This document shows, one piece after another, positions 36,001 to 44,643 of a stretch of 64,000 nucleotides of DNA. How positions within the stretch are numbered: the stretch's first letter is position 1; every line of letters starts with the position of its first letter. The notes under the pieces are model-generated. The model saw nothing but the letters and a program-made list of their open reading frames with translations, did not search any database and had not been told where the DNA came from. Position numbers and translations under genes: made by a program. This stretch comes from Novipirellula herctigrandis (GTDB lineage: Bacteria; Planctomycetota; Planctomycetia; Pirellulales; Pirellulaceae): positions 7,631,958 to 7,695,957 of the forward strand of contig SJPJ01000001.1 in assembly GCA_007859835.1 (NCBI GenBank), read 5' to 3'.

Positions 36001-37858
36001 GATTGACGCCATTCATGTCTCATCCGTCAACGTTCTAGGCAGCGACGATCCACTAGGCAATGGGTTGGAGTTGTCCCGAGACATTCGACTCACCAGCAGC
36101 GGTGGTGGTGACATATACGTCGGTGAAATTTTGGCGGCGGGGCCAACCGACGTGGTACTCAATTCCGATGATGACATTCTTGCGAGGGACAACGATTCGA
36201 TTGTGCTCGCCGATGATTTATCACTGGAAAGTCGTAACCAGAACGCTGACGGCGACAATGCAATTGAGCTGAACACGACCATTGAGACTCTCTCGGCAAT
36301 CGTTGGTGGCGTGAACCGAGGGGATCTCGAAATCCGTGAATCGGATTCCATTGAATTGGCAGCAAATGATACGCGGTCGGACAACTTGACGGTGGAAACC
36401 AGCAATGGTGAAGTCCGTGTCATTGCCGAACACGACATCACGATTTCCGATCAGCGTCCGCAGTCAGAGAACGTTGACTTTGCAGTCACGCCGAAACTAT
36501 TGGCTATGGGTGAAAATGGACGGGTTCACCTCGATGCAGGAAACGCCTCTGGCGACACAATGACGCTTGGTAACGGGGCGTCGATCGTTGCACAGCAAAC
36601 GTCACTTGGTTCAGTACAGTTGGATGCAGCGGAGTTTGTGTTTGGCGAACAAATTGAAATCCGAACGGGCGCGGGCATTGGCGTCGCTCGCGTCTTTTCA
36701 CCTCGGCCTATCGACGATGTCGAAGGCACCGCATTTTTTGATTCCACTGGGGTCACTACCAATCGTTTGGAGCAAGCCAACGAGAATGATGGGACTGGAA
36801 TCTTGACGGTGTTTGTCGGCCAAGAAGGCGAACGCGGCTTAACGTTGAATATCGACTGGGGTGCCGAGACCGCCCGCTATCAACAGGAAGATTTGCTTGC
36901 AGGCAATCAGTCCCACCGTTTTTCGCACGTTTACCTTGAACAAGACATTCTTGATACTCAGCTCAACGGTCGGCGATCGGCTACTGCGCCATTGGAGGTT
37001 CGTTTTTCGGTTCGTCACCATGAATCGATCATCGTGACTGGTAATACGATCACTCAAGGAGTGTTGGATCCGGATGCGACACCACTCGAGCAACCGTTGC
37101 CAATTCGTCCTGGTGAAACGGAGCAGGTGACTGCGGGCGTGGTTTCGGCCACTGATAACGATAATCCCCTCCGACCGGATTTGAATGCAAGTTTCGAAAC
37201 CAACACCGTTTCGGATAACGCGTCCCTTACGCACTTGAACGGGCATGCTCAGTTTATTATCCCAAGTTTGACCGTCCCCGTTGCCTTTTTTCCAGTCCGT
37301 GATGTGTTGCCGGAACCAGAACCATTGGAAGTGTTCGCTCGAACGGAAACGACAAGTGCGCCTAAGGGAGCCAGTATCGAGGCGACGGAGGCATCCGCCA
37401 CATCGTCCGCCAGTCGAGAAGAGTATTTCCAAATCCGTGTTTTGTCACCCGATCCCGATGGGGATGACTTAGCGGCCCCCGAGCGGCTACCCGATGCGGT
37501 GTTAGAAGGTGACAAGTTAAAACAATTGTTCGCCGATCTTCCCGATGGCCGTTATGCCATTGAATATGTTCTCGGCGATGGCAACGAACGAACGATCATC
37601 GAAGTGGACATTCGGGATGGCGAGCCGATTGTGCCCGGTGAGGAAATCGAAGGTGGCTATTTGAAATTGAAGTTGCTGGACGAATTGCCCGGCGAGCAGG
37701 TTCCGGAAGAAAATCAACTTGAATCTTCGGCGGTCGAGAGGTCGGATTCGTCGGAGCATGTCAACACAGAACGGCATCGACCATTCGATTCCGAACAACG
37801 GTTCTCGCGTGCCAGTCGGTTTGCACATCACAATCGGCAACATTTTGGGGTTTCTTAA
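33011..37858 (+). CDS. Giant exported repeat protein with a planctomycete LEARYVLNAS-type N-terminus
   Basis: A 1615-residue protein from ATG 33011 (a TTG at 32966 is the only longer choice). The N-terminus is basic and contains LRSLEARYVLNAS, a variant of the LEPR-type motif that precedes many surface proteins in Pirellulaceae. The body is rich in Asp, Asn, Gly, Val and Thr and poor in Cys, with parallel beta-helix or hemagglutinin-like phrasing such as ANGDIGFLGDTT and NANNDVNFSSTVTV. Five 80-residue repeats occupy 33961-35160. The C-terminal third (cadherin-like strands, then an acidic tail) holds VLSPDPDGDDL and DGRYAIEYVLGDGNE. Probably a cell-surface or secreted adhesin. It is 16 bp from a giant kinase gene. 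Confidence 0.75.
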   Translation: MNLDRFFTSTARLVLARLIRSQACQSRACQSLGPIRARRAFQPSLRSLEARYVLNASAELNAIGQLLISGTGTAETVQMEIDANGNLTLRDEANELIGITGNPGLNPTDPLPQQAITSNQIQVALDGGDDVFVAQLPSSLSVTLLDGGGDDSASLTLTDRGPVRTATYSITAETITVEQDSPTIRLVDDRMALSGDVFIGSEGISSTIDLGIGDLSIDGRLLVRGDTNVIGDGSQVMMTDAVATATSDNVDLRFELGDTSSANLFFGGADDSGGSRIENLEVGSAANVLFSNQATEVVGDLRINSQSGMANIDTAIDANQIIVNVNNDVNFSGGLTATDAVSVNAGVGKVTFADNINASNFSVSSDCNVSLQGASVVTDQFAIDSTSGTVAVASSVQANDIIVETNNEVVFSNSVTALDMLAVNAADGAVAFGGNVDATAVLVTANGDIGFLGETTTAEQIALTSGAGVVQIDSAIKSNDITVDANNDVNFASTVTVANVLSVDAGDGAVAFGGNVEANAVHVTANGDIGFLGDTTIAGQIGVTSVAGVVLFESAVQTNDLTVNANNDVNFSSTVTVANVLSVDAGDGAVTFSGNVEASEVLVTANGDIGFLGDTATAEQIAITSVAGVVLFESAVQTNDLTVNANNDVTFLSTVSVANSIIVNAGDGIVTFAANVDADELNLVGNGDVRLIGDATRAVRIAVDSGGGNVIVEGDFILDEGIAIIAGGGNVDLGASHLTSDFAFDVLTIEDAGAVTLGVLEAAKGNLVIGTWQDIAGPIEQANETAIHVDRLSVSSQNLVDLSQLGNLIGTVESLMARGDVRVFDGNEGISIGQVNSGGGGISIETSGVGAEILLKDSLISVGGNIVLNALGSIIMQPDASVAAAFGTITFHSFGDVSLTGLSTLSAADDAITVTANVSGSIVDAGDSLIDIDANFGKVTLSSLFGIGAENAIETAAGGIEAVSNESGAIRIVESDAVRLESIIATDGPINVSAGGTIDAIHVSSVNVLGSDDPLGNGLELSRDIRLTSSGGGDIYVGEILAAGPTDVVLNSDDDILARDNDSIVLADDLSLESRNQNADGDNAIELNTTIETLSAIVGGVNRGDLEIRESDSIELAANDTRSDNLTVETSNGEVRVIAEHDITISDQRPQSENVDFAVTPKLLAMGENGRVHLDAGNASGDTMTLGNGASIVAQQTSLGSVQLDAAEFVFGEQIEIRTGAGIGVARVFSPRPIDDVEGTAFFDSTGVTTNRLEQANENDGTGILTVFVGQEGERGLTLNIDWGAETARYQQEDLLAGNQSHRFSHVYLEQDILDTQLNGRRSATAPLEVRFSVRHHESIIVTGNTITQGVLDPDATPLEQPLPIRPGETEQVTAGVVSATDNDNPLRPDLNASFETNTVSDNASLTHLNGHAQFIIPSLTVPVAFFPVRDVLPEPEPLEVFARTETTSAPKGASIEATEASATSSASREEYFQIRVLSPDPDGDDLAAPERLPDAVLEGDKLKQLFADLPDGRYAIEYVLGDGNERTIIEVDIRDGEPIVPGEEIEGGYLKLKLLDELPGEQVPEENQLESSAVERSDSSEHVNTERHRPFDSEQRFSRASRFAHHNRQHFGVS
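33961..35160. repeat. Five tandem 240-bp repeats in the giant surface protein gene
   Basis: Copies begin at 33961, 34201, 34441, 34681 and 34921. The three middle copies are the most alike; 34681-34718 and 34921-34958 are identical, while the first and last are diverged. Each encodes 80 residues without frame change, so copy number can vary without breaking the gene. Confidence 0.88.
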
Positions 37859-37874
37859 ACGATCGAACGAGTTT

Positions 37875-40800
37875 ATGTCCGATAGAACAAACAACCACCA
37901 ACCGTCTTCTGAGGACGAGTTGCCTGACGAAAAAAACGAAGGCGGCCTTGATGATGATACGCATGATCCGCGCTTAGATGCGACGTTGGAAATCGAAAGC
38001 GAAGACGAACAAAATCGAACGGTTTCAGAGTCATCCGAGCGAACCGTCTCGGACGCTGAATTGGAAAAAACGGTCGTTGTCAATGAAGAAAGGGCGAGTA
38101 CACCGGTAGAGCCACCAAATGCCGAGGATGTCGATCAGACACTTGGCGCCTCGGACTTGGAATCGACGATTCAGGACACCACGCCAATTGGGCCGGGCGA
38201 ATCCAACGTCAGCATTGCCATGGCGATCGACGGCGAGCAATCCGAAATGACCACTGGAATCAGTGAGCGTGAAACGATTTCACTGTTGGGTAGTAAGAAG
38301 ATCGGCGCGACGATCAACCCGCGCGAGCTTTCGGAAAAAGATGCGGAGCTTTGGAATTCCATCACGGGCGTCAGTGGCAGTCGTCGCGAGCCGAGTCAAT
38401 TGGCGCCCGCGATTGAGCGGTCGCTGCGAGAAACCAATCTTCGGATTAATCCGCGAACCGTCACCAAGGGGAATCTGAGTTCAGCTGAAAAGTCGGACTA
38501 TCGACTAGTACGTTTGCTCGGCAAAGGCGGCATGGGCAACGTCTACGTCGCTCGCCAAGGATCGCTTGACCGCATGATCGCAGTAAAGATCATTCGGCCT
38601 CTCGCGAAGGGGAAACGCGAACAACTTAAGAAGGCCGGACGACTCGAAGCCGTCGAGGGCGATCGACGCCAACAATTCCTCTCCGAAGCGGTTGTCACCG
38701 GTGACCTTGATCACCCCAATATCGTGCCCATCCATGACATTGCTGTGATGGGAGATGAAACGCTTTTCTATGCGATGAAGCGGGTCGTCGGCACACCTTG
38801 GTCGAAGGTGATCGGTGAAAAGACTCGCGATGAAAATCTCGAGATCTTGCTCAAGGCAGCCGATGCTATTGGCTTCGCCCATACTCGCGGTGTTGTGCAT
38901 CGCGATATCAAACCCGAAAACATCATGCTCGGCGATTTCGGTGTGGTGATGGTAATGGATTGGGGATTGGCGCTTCCGACCGAAGACTTTGAGAAGCATG
39001 ATTCGGTGTTCCCAAGCACCGGACTTGGCGGGACACCCGCATTTATGGCGCCTGAAATGGCGACGGGACCGATCGGTCGAATCACGGCGGCGAGTGATGT
39101 CTATTTGCTTGGCGCGACGTTGTTCATGATCATCACCGGCTTGCCACCGCATCATGGCGGTTCGGTGCGTGAATGCATTCAAGCTGTAACGGCCAACACG
39201 ATTCGCGAGATCAAGGACGAACATCGTGGGGAGTTGATGGATATTGCCGTCAAAGCGTTGTCCACGGATCCGGCTAATCGCTACCCCAACGTCGTTAGCT
39301 TTCAACAAGCGATCCGCGATTACCGCTCGCATGCGGAGAGCATTTCGCTTGCTTCCCACGCAGCGGAGGACTTGAAGAAAGGCGAAACAAGCCAGCAGTA
39401 CGCTGATTTTTCGCGAGCCATTTTTGGATTCCAAGAGGCTCTGTCGCTATGGGATGGCAATGTTCCAGCCAAGCAGGGGCTCGATCAATCGCGTTTACTC
39501 TACGCCGAAACGGCATTTCTAAACGAAGACTTTGACAACGGTCTACAAGTGCTCGATCCATCCATCGAGCACCATCAACCGTGGATCGATAAGTTGCAGG
39601 CGGGAATCAAGGAACGCGAACAACGGATCAAACGTCTTGGCATCCTTCGGACGGTCGCCATGGCAATGTTGGCGGTCATTTTGATCGGCGGTTCCGCTTC
39701 GCTGTACGTGATCAACGAGAAAAGAAGTCAAGCCGAGCGAGCCCAGGAGCTAGCCATTAAGCAAACGGAGCTTGCCAACGAGCAGACGGGGCTAGCCAAT
39801 GAGCAGACGGAGCTAGCAGAAGAGAAGACGAAGCTCGCGAGAGTGGCTGAGGAAAACGAGAGACAGCAAAAAGTCGAGGCGGTTAAAGCAAAAAAGGATG
39901 CCGTAGAACAAAGGGTTATCGCCGAACAACAAACGAGACTCGCAAAAGAAAGCGAACAAAAAGCGCTCGATGCAAAACGGGAAGCCGATGAAGCAAAGCT
40001 TGCCGCAGAAATTAGTGAACGCGACGCTTTGGTCGCTCGCGATGAAGCAGAAACGCAACGTAAACTGGCTGAATATGAGGTTTACCTTTCACGCATTGGT
40101 TTAGCAAAGGCACGCATCGAGCGTAACAATTTTGACAAAGCCCGCGATACATTGACCGCGATCCGAGAGCAGCGTTTAGGTGTAAGGAATGCGAGGTCAC
40201 TTCCTTGGGAATATCGTTGGCTTGAGCGTCAAGTGGGCCAATCACAATCGTTTGTTAACACTGGTAACGCGGTAATTCAATTAGCGACAAGTCCATCTGC
40301 GGACTTCGCTATCAGTGTGACCGAAGACGGTTCGGTGCAGCGGCTAACGCTTGCGCCCGATGGTAAGATCCTTTCGCAGTCCACGAAATCGTTCGGCGAC
40401 GCCCGGATTAACACCGTTGCCATATCGGATGATGGAAAATGGGTTGCACTTGGAACCGATCTTGGCAAAGTGCAACTTTGGGATGCGAGACTGCAAAACG
40501 GAAAGCCGATTATCGATGCTCATACGCGTGGCGTAACGTCACTGAAATTTGCTGGCGGTTCCATGCTCGTGTCAGGATCGACGGACCGTACTGTTCGGTT
40601 TTGGGATTTCCACCGGGGCACATCGCTAGCGGATTGTTGGCACATTGCGCCCGTCAAACAATTGGATATTGTTAAGCTCAATGGATCCAACGATTGGGCA
40701 TTGGCAACGGCCGTGGCTGACGCGTCCGCAGGTCGAGTTGTGTTGTGGAATGTGAGCCCTAACGAGAACACGCTCTCCGTCACGCGTAGGGGTGAATTTG

Positions 40801-43433
40801 ATTCCCACGCTTATCCCGTGTCAGCCGTGGCATTATCTACGGATGGCCGAATGGCGGTGTCGGGCGACGTTTCGGGGACGGTCATGATTTGGCGTCCGTC
40901 CACTATTGGTGAAATTGACTATTCGAAACAGATTGGCGATGCGATCAAGAATCTTGAACGCAATCAAACTGGATCTCGCCCGAAACGCGGTTTGACGGCG
41001 TTGCGACTTGTGGATGGGGAACTGAATGCCGGCATTTCAGATAGCTCAATCAATCGCGAACGTGCGAATGGCATAGAGTCCCAAGCGGGGCATGCTCATA
41101 GCGACGCGGTTCGCGCAATTCGTTTTTCTGATGACGGCAACACTTTGTTGACTGCTTCAGACGACTACACAGTGAAGCTTTGGAATGCCCAATCGCGTGA
41201 TCTCGTTAGCTCGCTTCGTGGCCATGGTGGGTGGGTTACGGATGCCGATTTCCTTGCCGGTGACGCTTGGCACGTATTGTCCTGTTCGGTCGACAAGAGC
41301 GTACGGTCATGGACTCCAAAATCATACGTCGGCGATGCTTCGGTTACTCAGTTGGTGAATTTGAGCAGTGACAACGGTCGTTCCTTGGGAGCCAACGAAA
41401 AACAAGCCCATCGGGATGAAATTTGGTCGGCTCGGTTCAGTCCCGATGGGACCCGCGTCGTGACCGCTAGCCGTGACCGAACGGCCCGGGTGCTTCGCGT
41501 TGACCGCAACACGATGACGCTTGAGGAAGTTGGACGGTTGCAAGTGGATGACTCGGATGTGGATGTGGAGAATGGAGTACTCAGCGAAGGGACTTCATTT
41601 GTGGCGATGTCGATGGCGGTGGATCAACGGCGTGGACGGTTGTATGTCGGAAGTGCCGATGCCGTTGTTCGAATCTGGGATTTGAAGCGGGGAACCGAGA
41701 TCGGGCGAATGCCTAGCACCGGCTTGAATCAATCGATCGCCCTTTCCGCCGATGGTACGCTAATGCTTACCGGTTCAAGTCGCGAGGACAGCAAGGCGAT
41801 GCTATGGAAACTGAATCCGTCTGGTCTCCCACGGCCCGAAATCGTTCATCGTTTGCAAGGCAATGACCAAGACCAATCGCATGACCAAGCAGTGACGGCG
41901 TTTGCAATTTCGGACAATGGGGAGTTTTTGTTCACAGGCGATCGTGACGGACGAGGTGTATTGTGGGACGCGAAAACAGGTAAACCAATTGGTCAGCCGT
42001 TTGACGACCTGCGCGGTTACCGAATGAATGCGATTCGATTCCTGCCTGACGCTCGATCGGTTCTCGTCGCTGCGGATGATCAACAATTGTCGCGGATTGA
42101 CCTGGCAACGCGCAAACGCACCGCAAAGATGAGTCATGATGGTTTCGTGACTTCATTGTCGCTAGCTCGCGACGGCAAATTTGCTTTGACGATCAGCGAG
42201 AGCACAAGCGAAAACCAAATTAAAACGACTGCCACGTTGTGGGAGATGGGAACCGGCGCAGGTCGAGTCATTGATCGCAGCATGATCGCGCGAGCGACGA
42301 GTGGGAATCAAGCGGCTGACACAAATCCGCGGGGGCGGATTACCTCAGCGGAAATCGGAGATCGTGGCCGGTTGGCGATGATCTCTCACGCAGGCACGGC
42401 GGGGGCCCCCTCTCGCGTTGGTGTTTGGAAGCTTTCGGATTCGGTCGAAACGGCGACCAAGCAACCATGGATTGAATTGCCTCGCGAACTTGGATCTTCG
42501 GGTTCGGTGATGCCTGTTTCGCAGCAGGAGTTCGTAACCCTCAACGGCGATTCGGCCTTCTTGTGGAACGTAAAAAGTGGAACCCACCAGCGAAGTTTCC
42601 GGGCGCACGGTGCGATCAAGCAAGCAAGCTTCTCGGCGGATGGCAAATACATTGCCACGGGAAGTCGTTCCATAAAGATTTGGAATGCGGAGTCGATGCA
42701 AGCGGTTGCGAAGTTGGAAGTTGCACATGCTGGCCCCGTTCGTTCCGTCGAATTCGCGTCAGGGATTGATGGAAACAAGCCCGACTATCGGTTGGTCACC
42801 GGGGGTGACGATGGCTTTGTCCGAGTTTGGCGTTTTGACCCGAAGGCGAATCAGGTGAGACGAATCCAAGAATTGAATTTTGGTGGCGTCGTCGAGGTAG
42901 TCCGATTCACCAGAGACGGTAAGTTCGTACTAGCCGCGGGGCTCGGTGGTGTGGCCAAATTGTTTCGACTTGATTCACCGGAAAACGCAATCATCTTTGA
43001 GGCAGATAGCCTTGGCGATTTCACATGTGCAGCAATCTCCGATGACGGGATGTGGATCGCGGTTGGAACTAGCCAAGCAAAAGGGATTTTGTGGAACGTT
43101 CCCCAAACACCAACCGGTAAGGTGGGAAGCCCAATCGAACTTAACGGGCACGCGCAACGGATTGAGGACATCGCGATCCTGCAAGATGGTGATGCTCCGA
43201 TGCGTGTCTTCACAGCCAGCGAGGATCAAACCGTTCGTGTTTGGGATCCGCGAATACAGCGAACGACGAGTCGAAGCAAGGACGCGGGGCTGACCGCTCG
43301 CGAAGTTCTCGTCCTCGAGCGGCATACGTCGAGCGTTACCGCGGTCGATTTGGCTCCCGGTGGCGAGCTGCTGTTGAGCGCTGGACGAGATGCCGAAGTG
43401 ATGCTTTGGCCCGTCTCACGGAATTCACCTTAG
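37875..43433 (+). CDS. Giant membrane Ser/Thr kinase with coiled coil and WD40 tail
   Basis: An 1852-residue protein from ATG 37875. Residues 1-200 are acidic and disordered. The kinase (about 210-490) has LLGKGGMGNVYVAR, the Lys in IAVKIIRP, HRDIKPEN (342-349), DWG at 362-364 in place of DFG, a common planctomycete variant, and GTPAFMAPEM. One membrane helix (about 592-612, VAMAMLAVILIGGSASLYVI) is followed by a coiled coil of ELANEQT-type repeats and then roughly 14 WD40-like blades (DYTVKLWNAQ, DRTVRFWDFHR, DQTVRVWDP), which fill residues 770-1852 and are predicted to lie outside. It is probably a sensor that couples external binding to phosphorylation inside. Co-transcription with the giant surface protein is likely. 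Confidence 0.88.
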   Translation: MSDRTNNHQPSSEDELPDEKNEGGLDDDTHDPRLDATLEIESEDEQNRTVSESSERTVSDAELEKTVVVNEERASTPVEPPNAEDVDQTLGASDLESTIQDTTPIGPGESNVSIAMAIDGEQSEMTTGISERETISLLGSKKIGATINPRELSEKDAELWNSITGVSGSRREPSQLAPAIERSLRETNLRINPRTVTKGNLSSAEKSDYRLVRLLGKGGMGNVYVARQGSLDRMIAVKIIRPLAKGKREQLKKAGRLEAVEGDRRQQFLSEAVVTGDLDHPNIVPIHDIAVMGDETLFYAMKRVVGTPWSKVIGEKTRDENLEILLKAADAIGFAHTRGVVHRDIKPENIMLGDFGVVMVMDWGLALPTEDFEKHDSVFPSTGLGGTPAFMAPEMATGPIGRITAASDVYLLGATLFMIITGLPPHHGGSVRECIQAVTANTIREIKDEHRGELMDIAVKALSTDPANRYPNVVSFQQAIRDYRSHAESISLASHAAEDLKKGETSQQYADFSRAIFGFQEALSLWDGNVPAKQGLDQSRLLYAETAFLNEDFDNGLQVLDPSIEHHQPWIDKLQAGIKEREQRIKRLGILRTVAMAMLAVILIGGSASLYVINEKRSQAERAQELAIKQTELANEQTGLANEQTELAEEKTKLARVAEENERQQKVEAVKAKKDAVEQRVIAEQQTRLAKESEQKALDAKREADEAKLAAEISERDALVARDEAETQRKLAEYEVYLSRIGLAKARIERNNFDKARDTLTAIREQRLGVRNARSLPWEYRWLERQVGQSQSFVNTGNAVIQLATSPSADFAISVTEDGSVQRLTLAPDGKILSQSTKSFGDARINTVAISDDGKWVALGTDLGKVQLWDARLQNGKPIIDAHTRGVTSLKFAGGSMLVSGSTDRTVRFWDFHRGTSLADCWHIAPVKQLDIVKLNGSNDWALATAVADASAGRVVLWNVSPNENTLSVTRRGEFDSHAYPVSAVALSTDGRMAVSGDVSGTVMIWRPSTIGEIDYSKQIGDAIKNLERNQTGSRPKRGLTALRLVDGELNAGISDSSINRERANGIESQAGHAHSDAVRAIRFSDDGNTLLTASDDYTVKLWNAQSRDLVSSLRGHGGWVTDADFLAGDAWHVLSCSVDKSVRSWTPKSYVGDASVTQLVNLSSDNGRSLGANEKQAHRDEIWSARFSPDGTRVVTASRDRTARVLRVDRNTMTLEEVGRLQVDDSDVDVENGVLSEGTSFVAMSMAVDQRRGRLYVGSADAVVRIWDLKRGTEIGRMPSTGLNQSIALSADGTLMLTGSSREDSKAMLWKLNPSGLPRPEIVHRLQGNDQDQSHDQAVTAFAISDNGEFLFTGDRDGRGVLWDAKTGKPIGQPFDDLRGYRMNAIRFLPDARSVLVAADDQQLSRIDLATRKRTAKMSHDGFVTSLSLARDGKFALTISESTSENQIKTTATLWEMGTGAGRVIDRSMIARATSGNQAADTNPRGRITSAEIGDRGRLAMISHAGTAGAPSRVGVWKLSDSVETATKQPWIELPRELGSSGSVMPVSQQEFVTLNGDSAFLWNVKSGTHQRSFRAHGAIKQASFSADGKYIATGSRSIKIWNAESMQAVAKLEVAHAGPVRSVEFASGIDGNKPDYRLVTGGDDGFVRVWRFDPKANQVRRIQELNFGGVVEVVRFTRDGKFVLAAGLGGVAKLFRLDSPENAIIFEADSLGDFTCAAISDDGMWIAVGTSQAKGILWNVPQTPTGKVGSPIELNGHAQRIEDIAILQDGDAPMRVFTASEDQTVRVWDPRIQRTTSRSKDAGLTAREVLVLERHTSSVTAVDLAPGGELLLSAGRDAEVMLWPVSRNSP

Positions 43434-43467
43434 CAATTTCGCACCAATGCAAACGGAGCGGTGTTTG

Positions 43468-44643
43468 CTAAGGCAGCTTTTGGGCGATCTTTCGACCGGT
43501 GACGCTAAGAGGTAAGTCAACCAATTCCTGCTTTGTCATGAATTGCCACGGCGGTGTCGCTTTCCATCGTTTCGGGGGCTTTCCGCTGACCGAGGCAACG
43601 AAGACGTCTAACCGAATTCGATACTTTGTCACTGCGTGTTTCAGAGTTGCTAGCTGCTTAAGCGGAGCAACGACGCCCGACATTTCGTGGCCTATGGATG
43701 CTGCGGCATCATCGACATTGTCAAACTTGCCACTCGTCACGCGAGGGAAATCCCATAGACCGGCCCATCGCTGGCCCGCGGCAATTGGCCTGACTAGATA
43801 GCGGTCCTTCTTGTCGTTGGCAATCACAAATGCAAATTCGGTGCGGTCTTCGTATTGAATTCGTTTCACTTTTCCAGGAATCGATTGTTCGAGTCCCTGT
43901 TCTTTTGCTCGGCACATTCGCACGACGGGACATTCGTCACATTTGGGGTTTCTTGGCGTACAAACTAATGCGCCGAGTTCCATTGCCGCTTGGTTGAATA
44001 TGCCTGAACCCGTTTGTGGCAACATCGCGTCGGCAACCGACCACAACAAATCCATCGTCGGTTTCTCGCCCAGCGATCCTTGCATCGCGATCCAGCGACT
44101 GAAAAGGCGCTGTGTGTTTCCTTCTAGAATCGGTAAACGTTGATCGGTGGCAATCGAAAGAATGGCTCCTGCGGTATAGCGGCCAATTCCCGGCAGGGCG
44201 AGAGTATCGTCGTAATTCGTGGGGAATTCTCCGTCGTGTTGGTCGCAAATATGCTTTGCCGCTGCATGCATCGAGCGGGCACGGCGATAGTAACCGAGAC
44301 CTTCCCAAAGTGTCATCAGTGTCGGTTCGTCAATTGCGGCCAGCGCATCCACCGTCGGGAAACGAGTCGTAAATCGCTCGTAGTAGGGAACAACCGTTGT
44401 CACCTGAGTCTGTTGCAGCATGATTTCGCTGACCCAAACCCGATAGGGACTCGTTAGAGGTTCGCCGGGTCGACTGCGCCAAGGCAAGTCGCGTGCGTTA
44501 GAGGCGTACCAATCCAACAGCCGTTTGCGGACTCGGCTTCGCCATGCTGATGTTTGCCACACAACATCATGTGGCGGGAAATCGGACGACATGAGCGGAT
44601 CGGATTTTGCCGCTTTTTTAGCCGGCTTTTTGCGTTTGCTCAC
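43468..44643 (-). CDS. mutY: A/G-specific adenine DNA glycosylase (MutY) with Glu at the catalytic Asp position
   Basis: A 391-residue base-excision repair enzyme removing A opposite 8-oxoguanine. The HhH-GPD core shows VWVSEIMLQQTQVTTVVPYYE with the proton-donor Glu-73, LWEGLGYYRRARSMHAAA, and LPGIGRYTAGAI (the helix-hairpin-helix). The [4Fe-4S] Cys residues follow as CTPRNPKCDECPVVRMC. The nucleophile-stabilising Asp of E. coli (Asp-138 in LDGNV) is Glu-174 here (LEGNTQRLFSR; codon GAA at 44124-44122). The C-terminal NUDIX-like 8-oxoG domain (RWAGLWDFPRV) is present. Its start overlaps the PDZ gene stop by 4 nt. Confidence 0.92.
   Translation of the reverse strand: MSKRKKPAKKAAKSDPLMSSDFPPHDVVWQTSAWRSRVRKRLLDWYASNARDLPWRSRPGEPLTSPYRVWVSEIMLQQTQVTTVVPYYERFTTRFPTVDALAAIDEPTLMTLWEGLGYYRRARSMHAAAKHICDQHDGEFPTNYDDTLALPGIGRYTAGAILSIATDQRLPILEGNTQRLFSRWIAMQGSLGEKPTMDLLWSVADAMLPQTGSGIFNQAAMELGALVCTPRNPKCDECPVVRMCRAKEQGLEQSIPGKVKRIQYEDRTEFAFVIANDKKDRYLVRPIAAGQRWAGLWDFPRVTSGKFDNVDDAAASIGHEMSGVVAPLKQLATLKHAVTKYRIRLDVFVASVSGKPPKRWKATPPWQFMTKQELVDLPLSVTGRKIAQKLP

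Noticed and set aside
38958..38966. DWG instead of DFG in the giant kinase as a sign of inactivity
   Set aside because: The metal-binding Asp is kept and HRD and Lys are intact; this substitution is common in planctomycete kinases.
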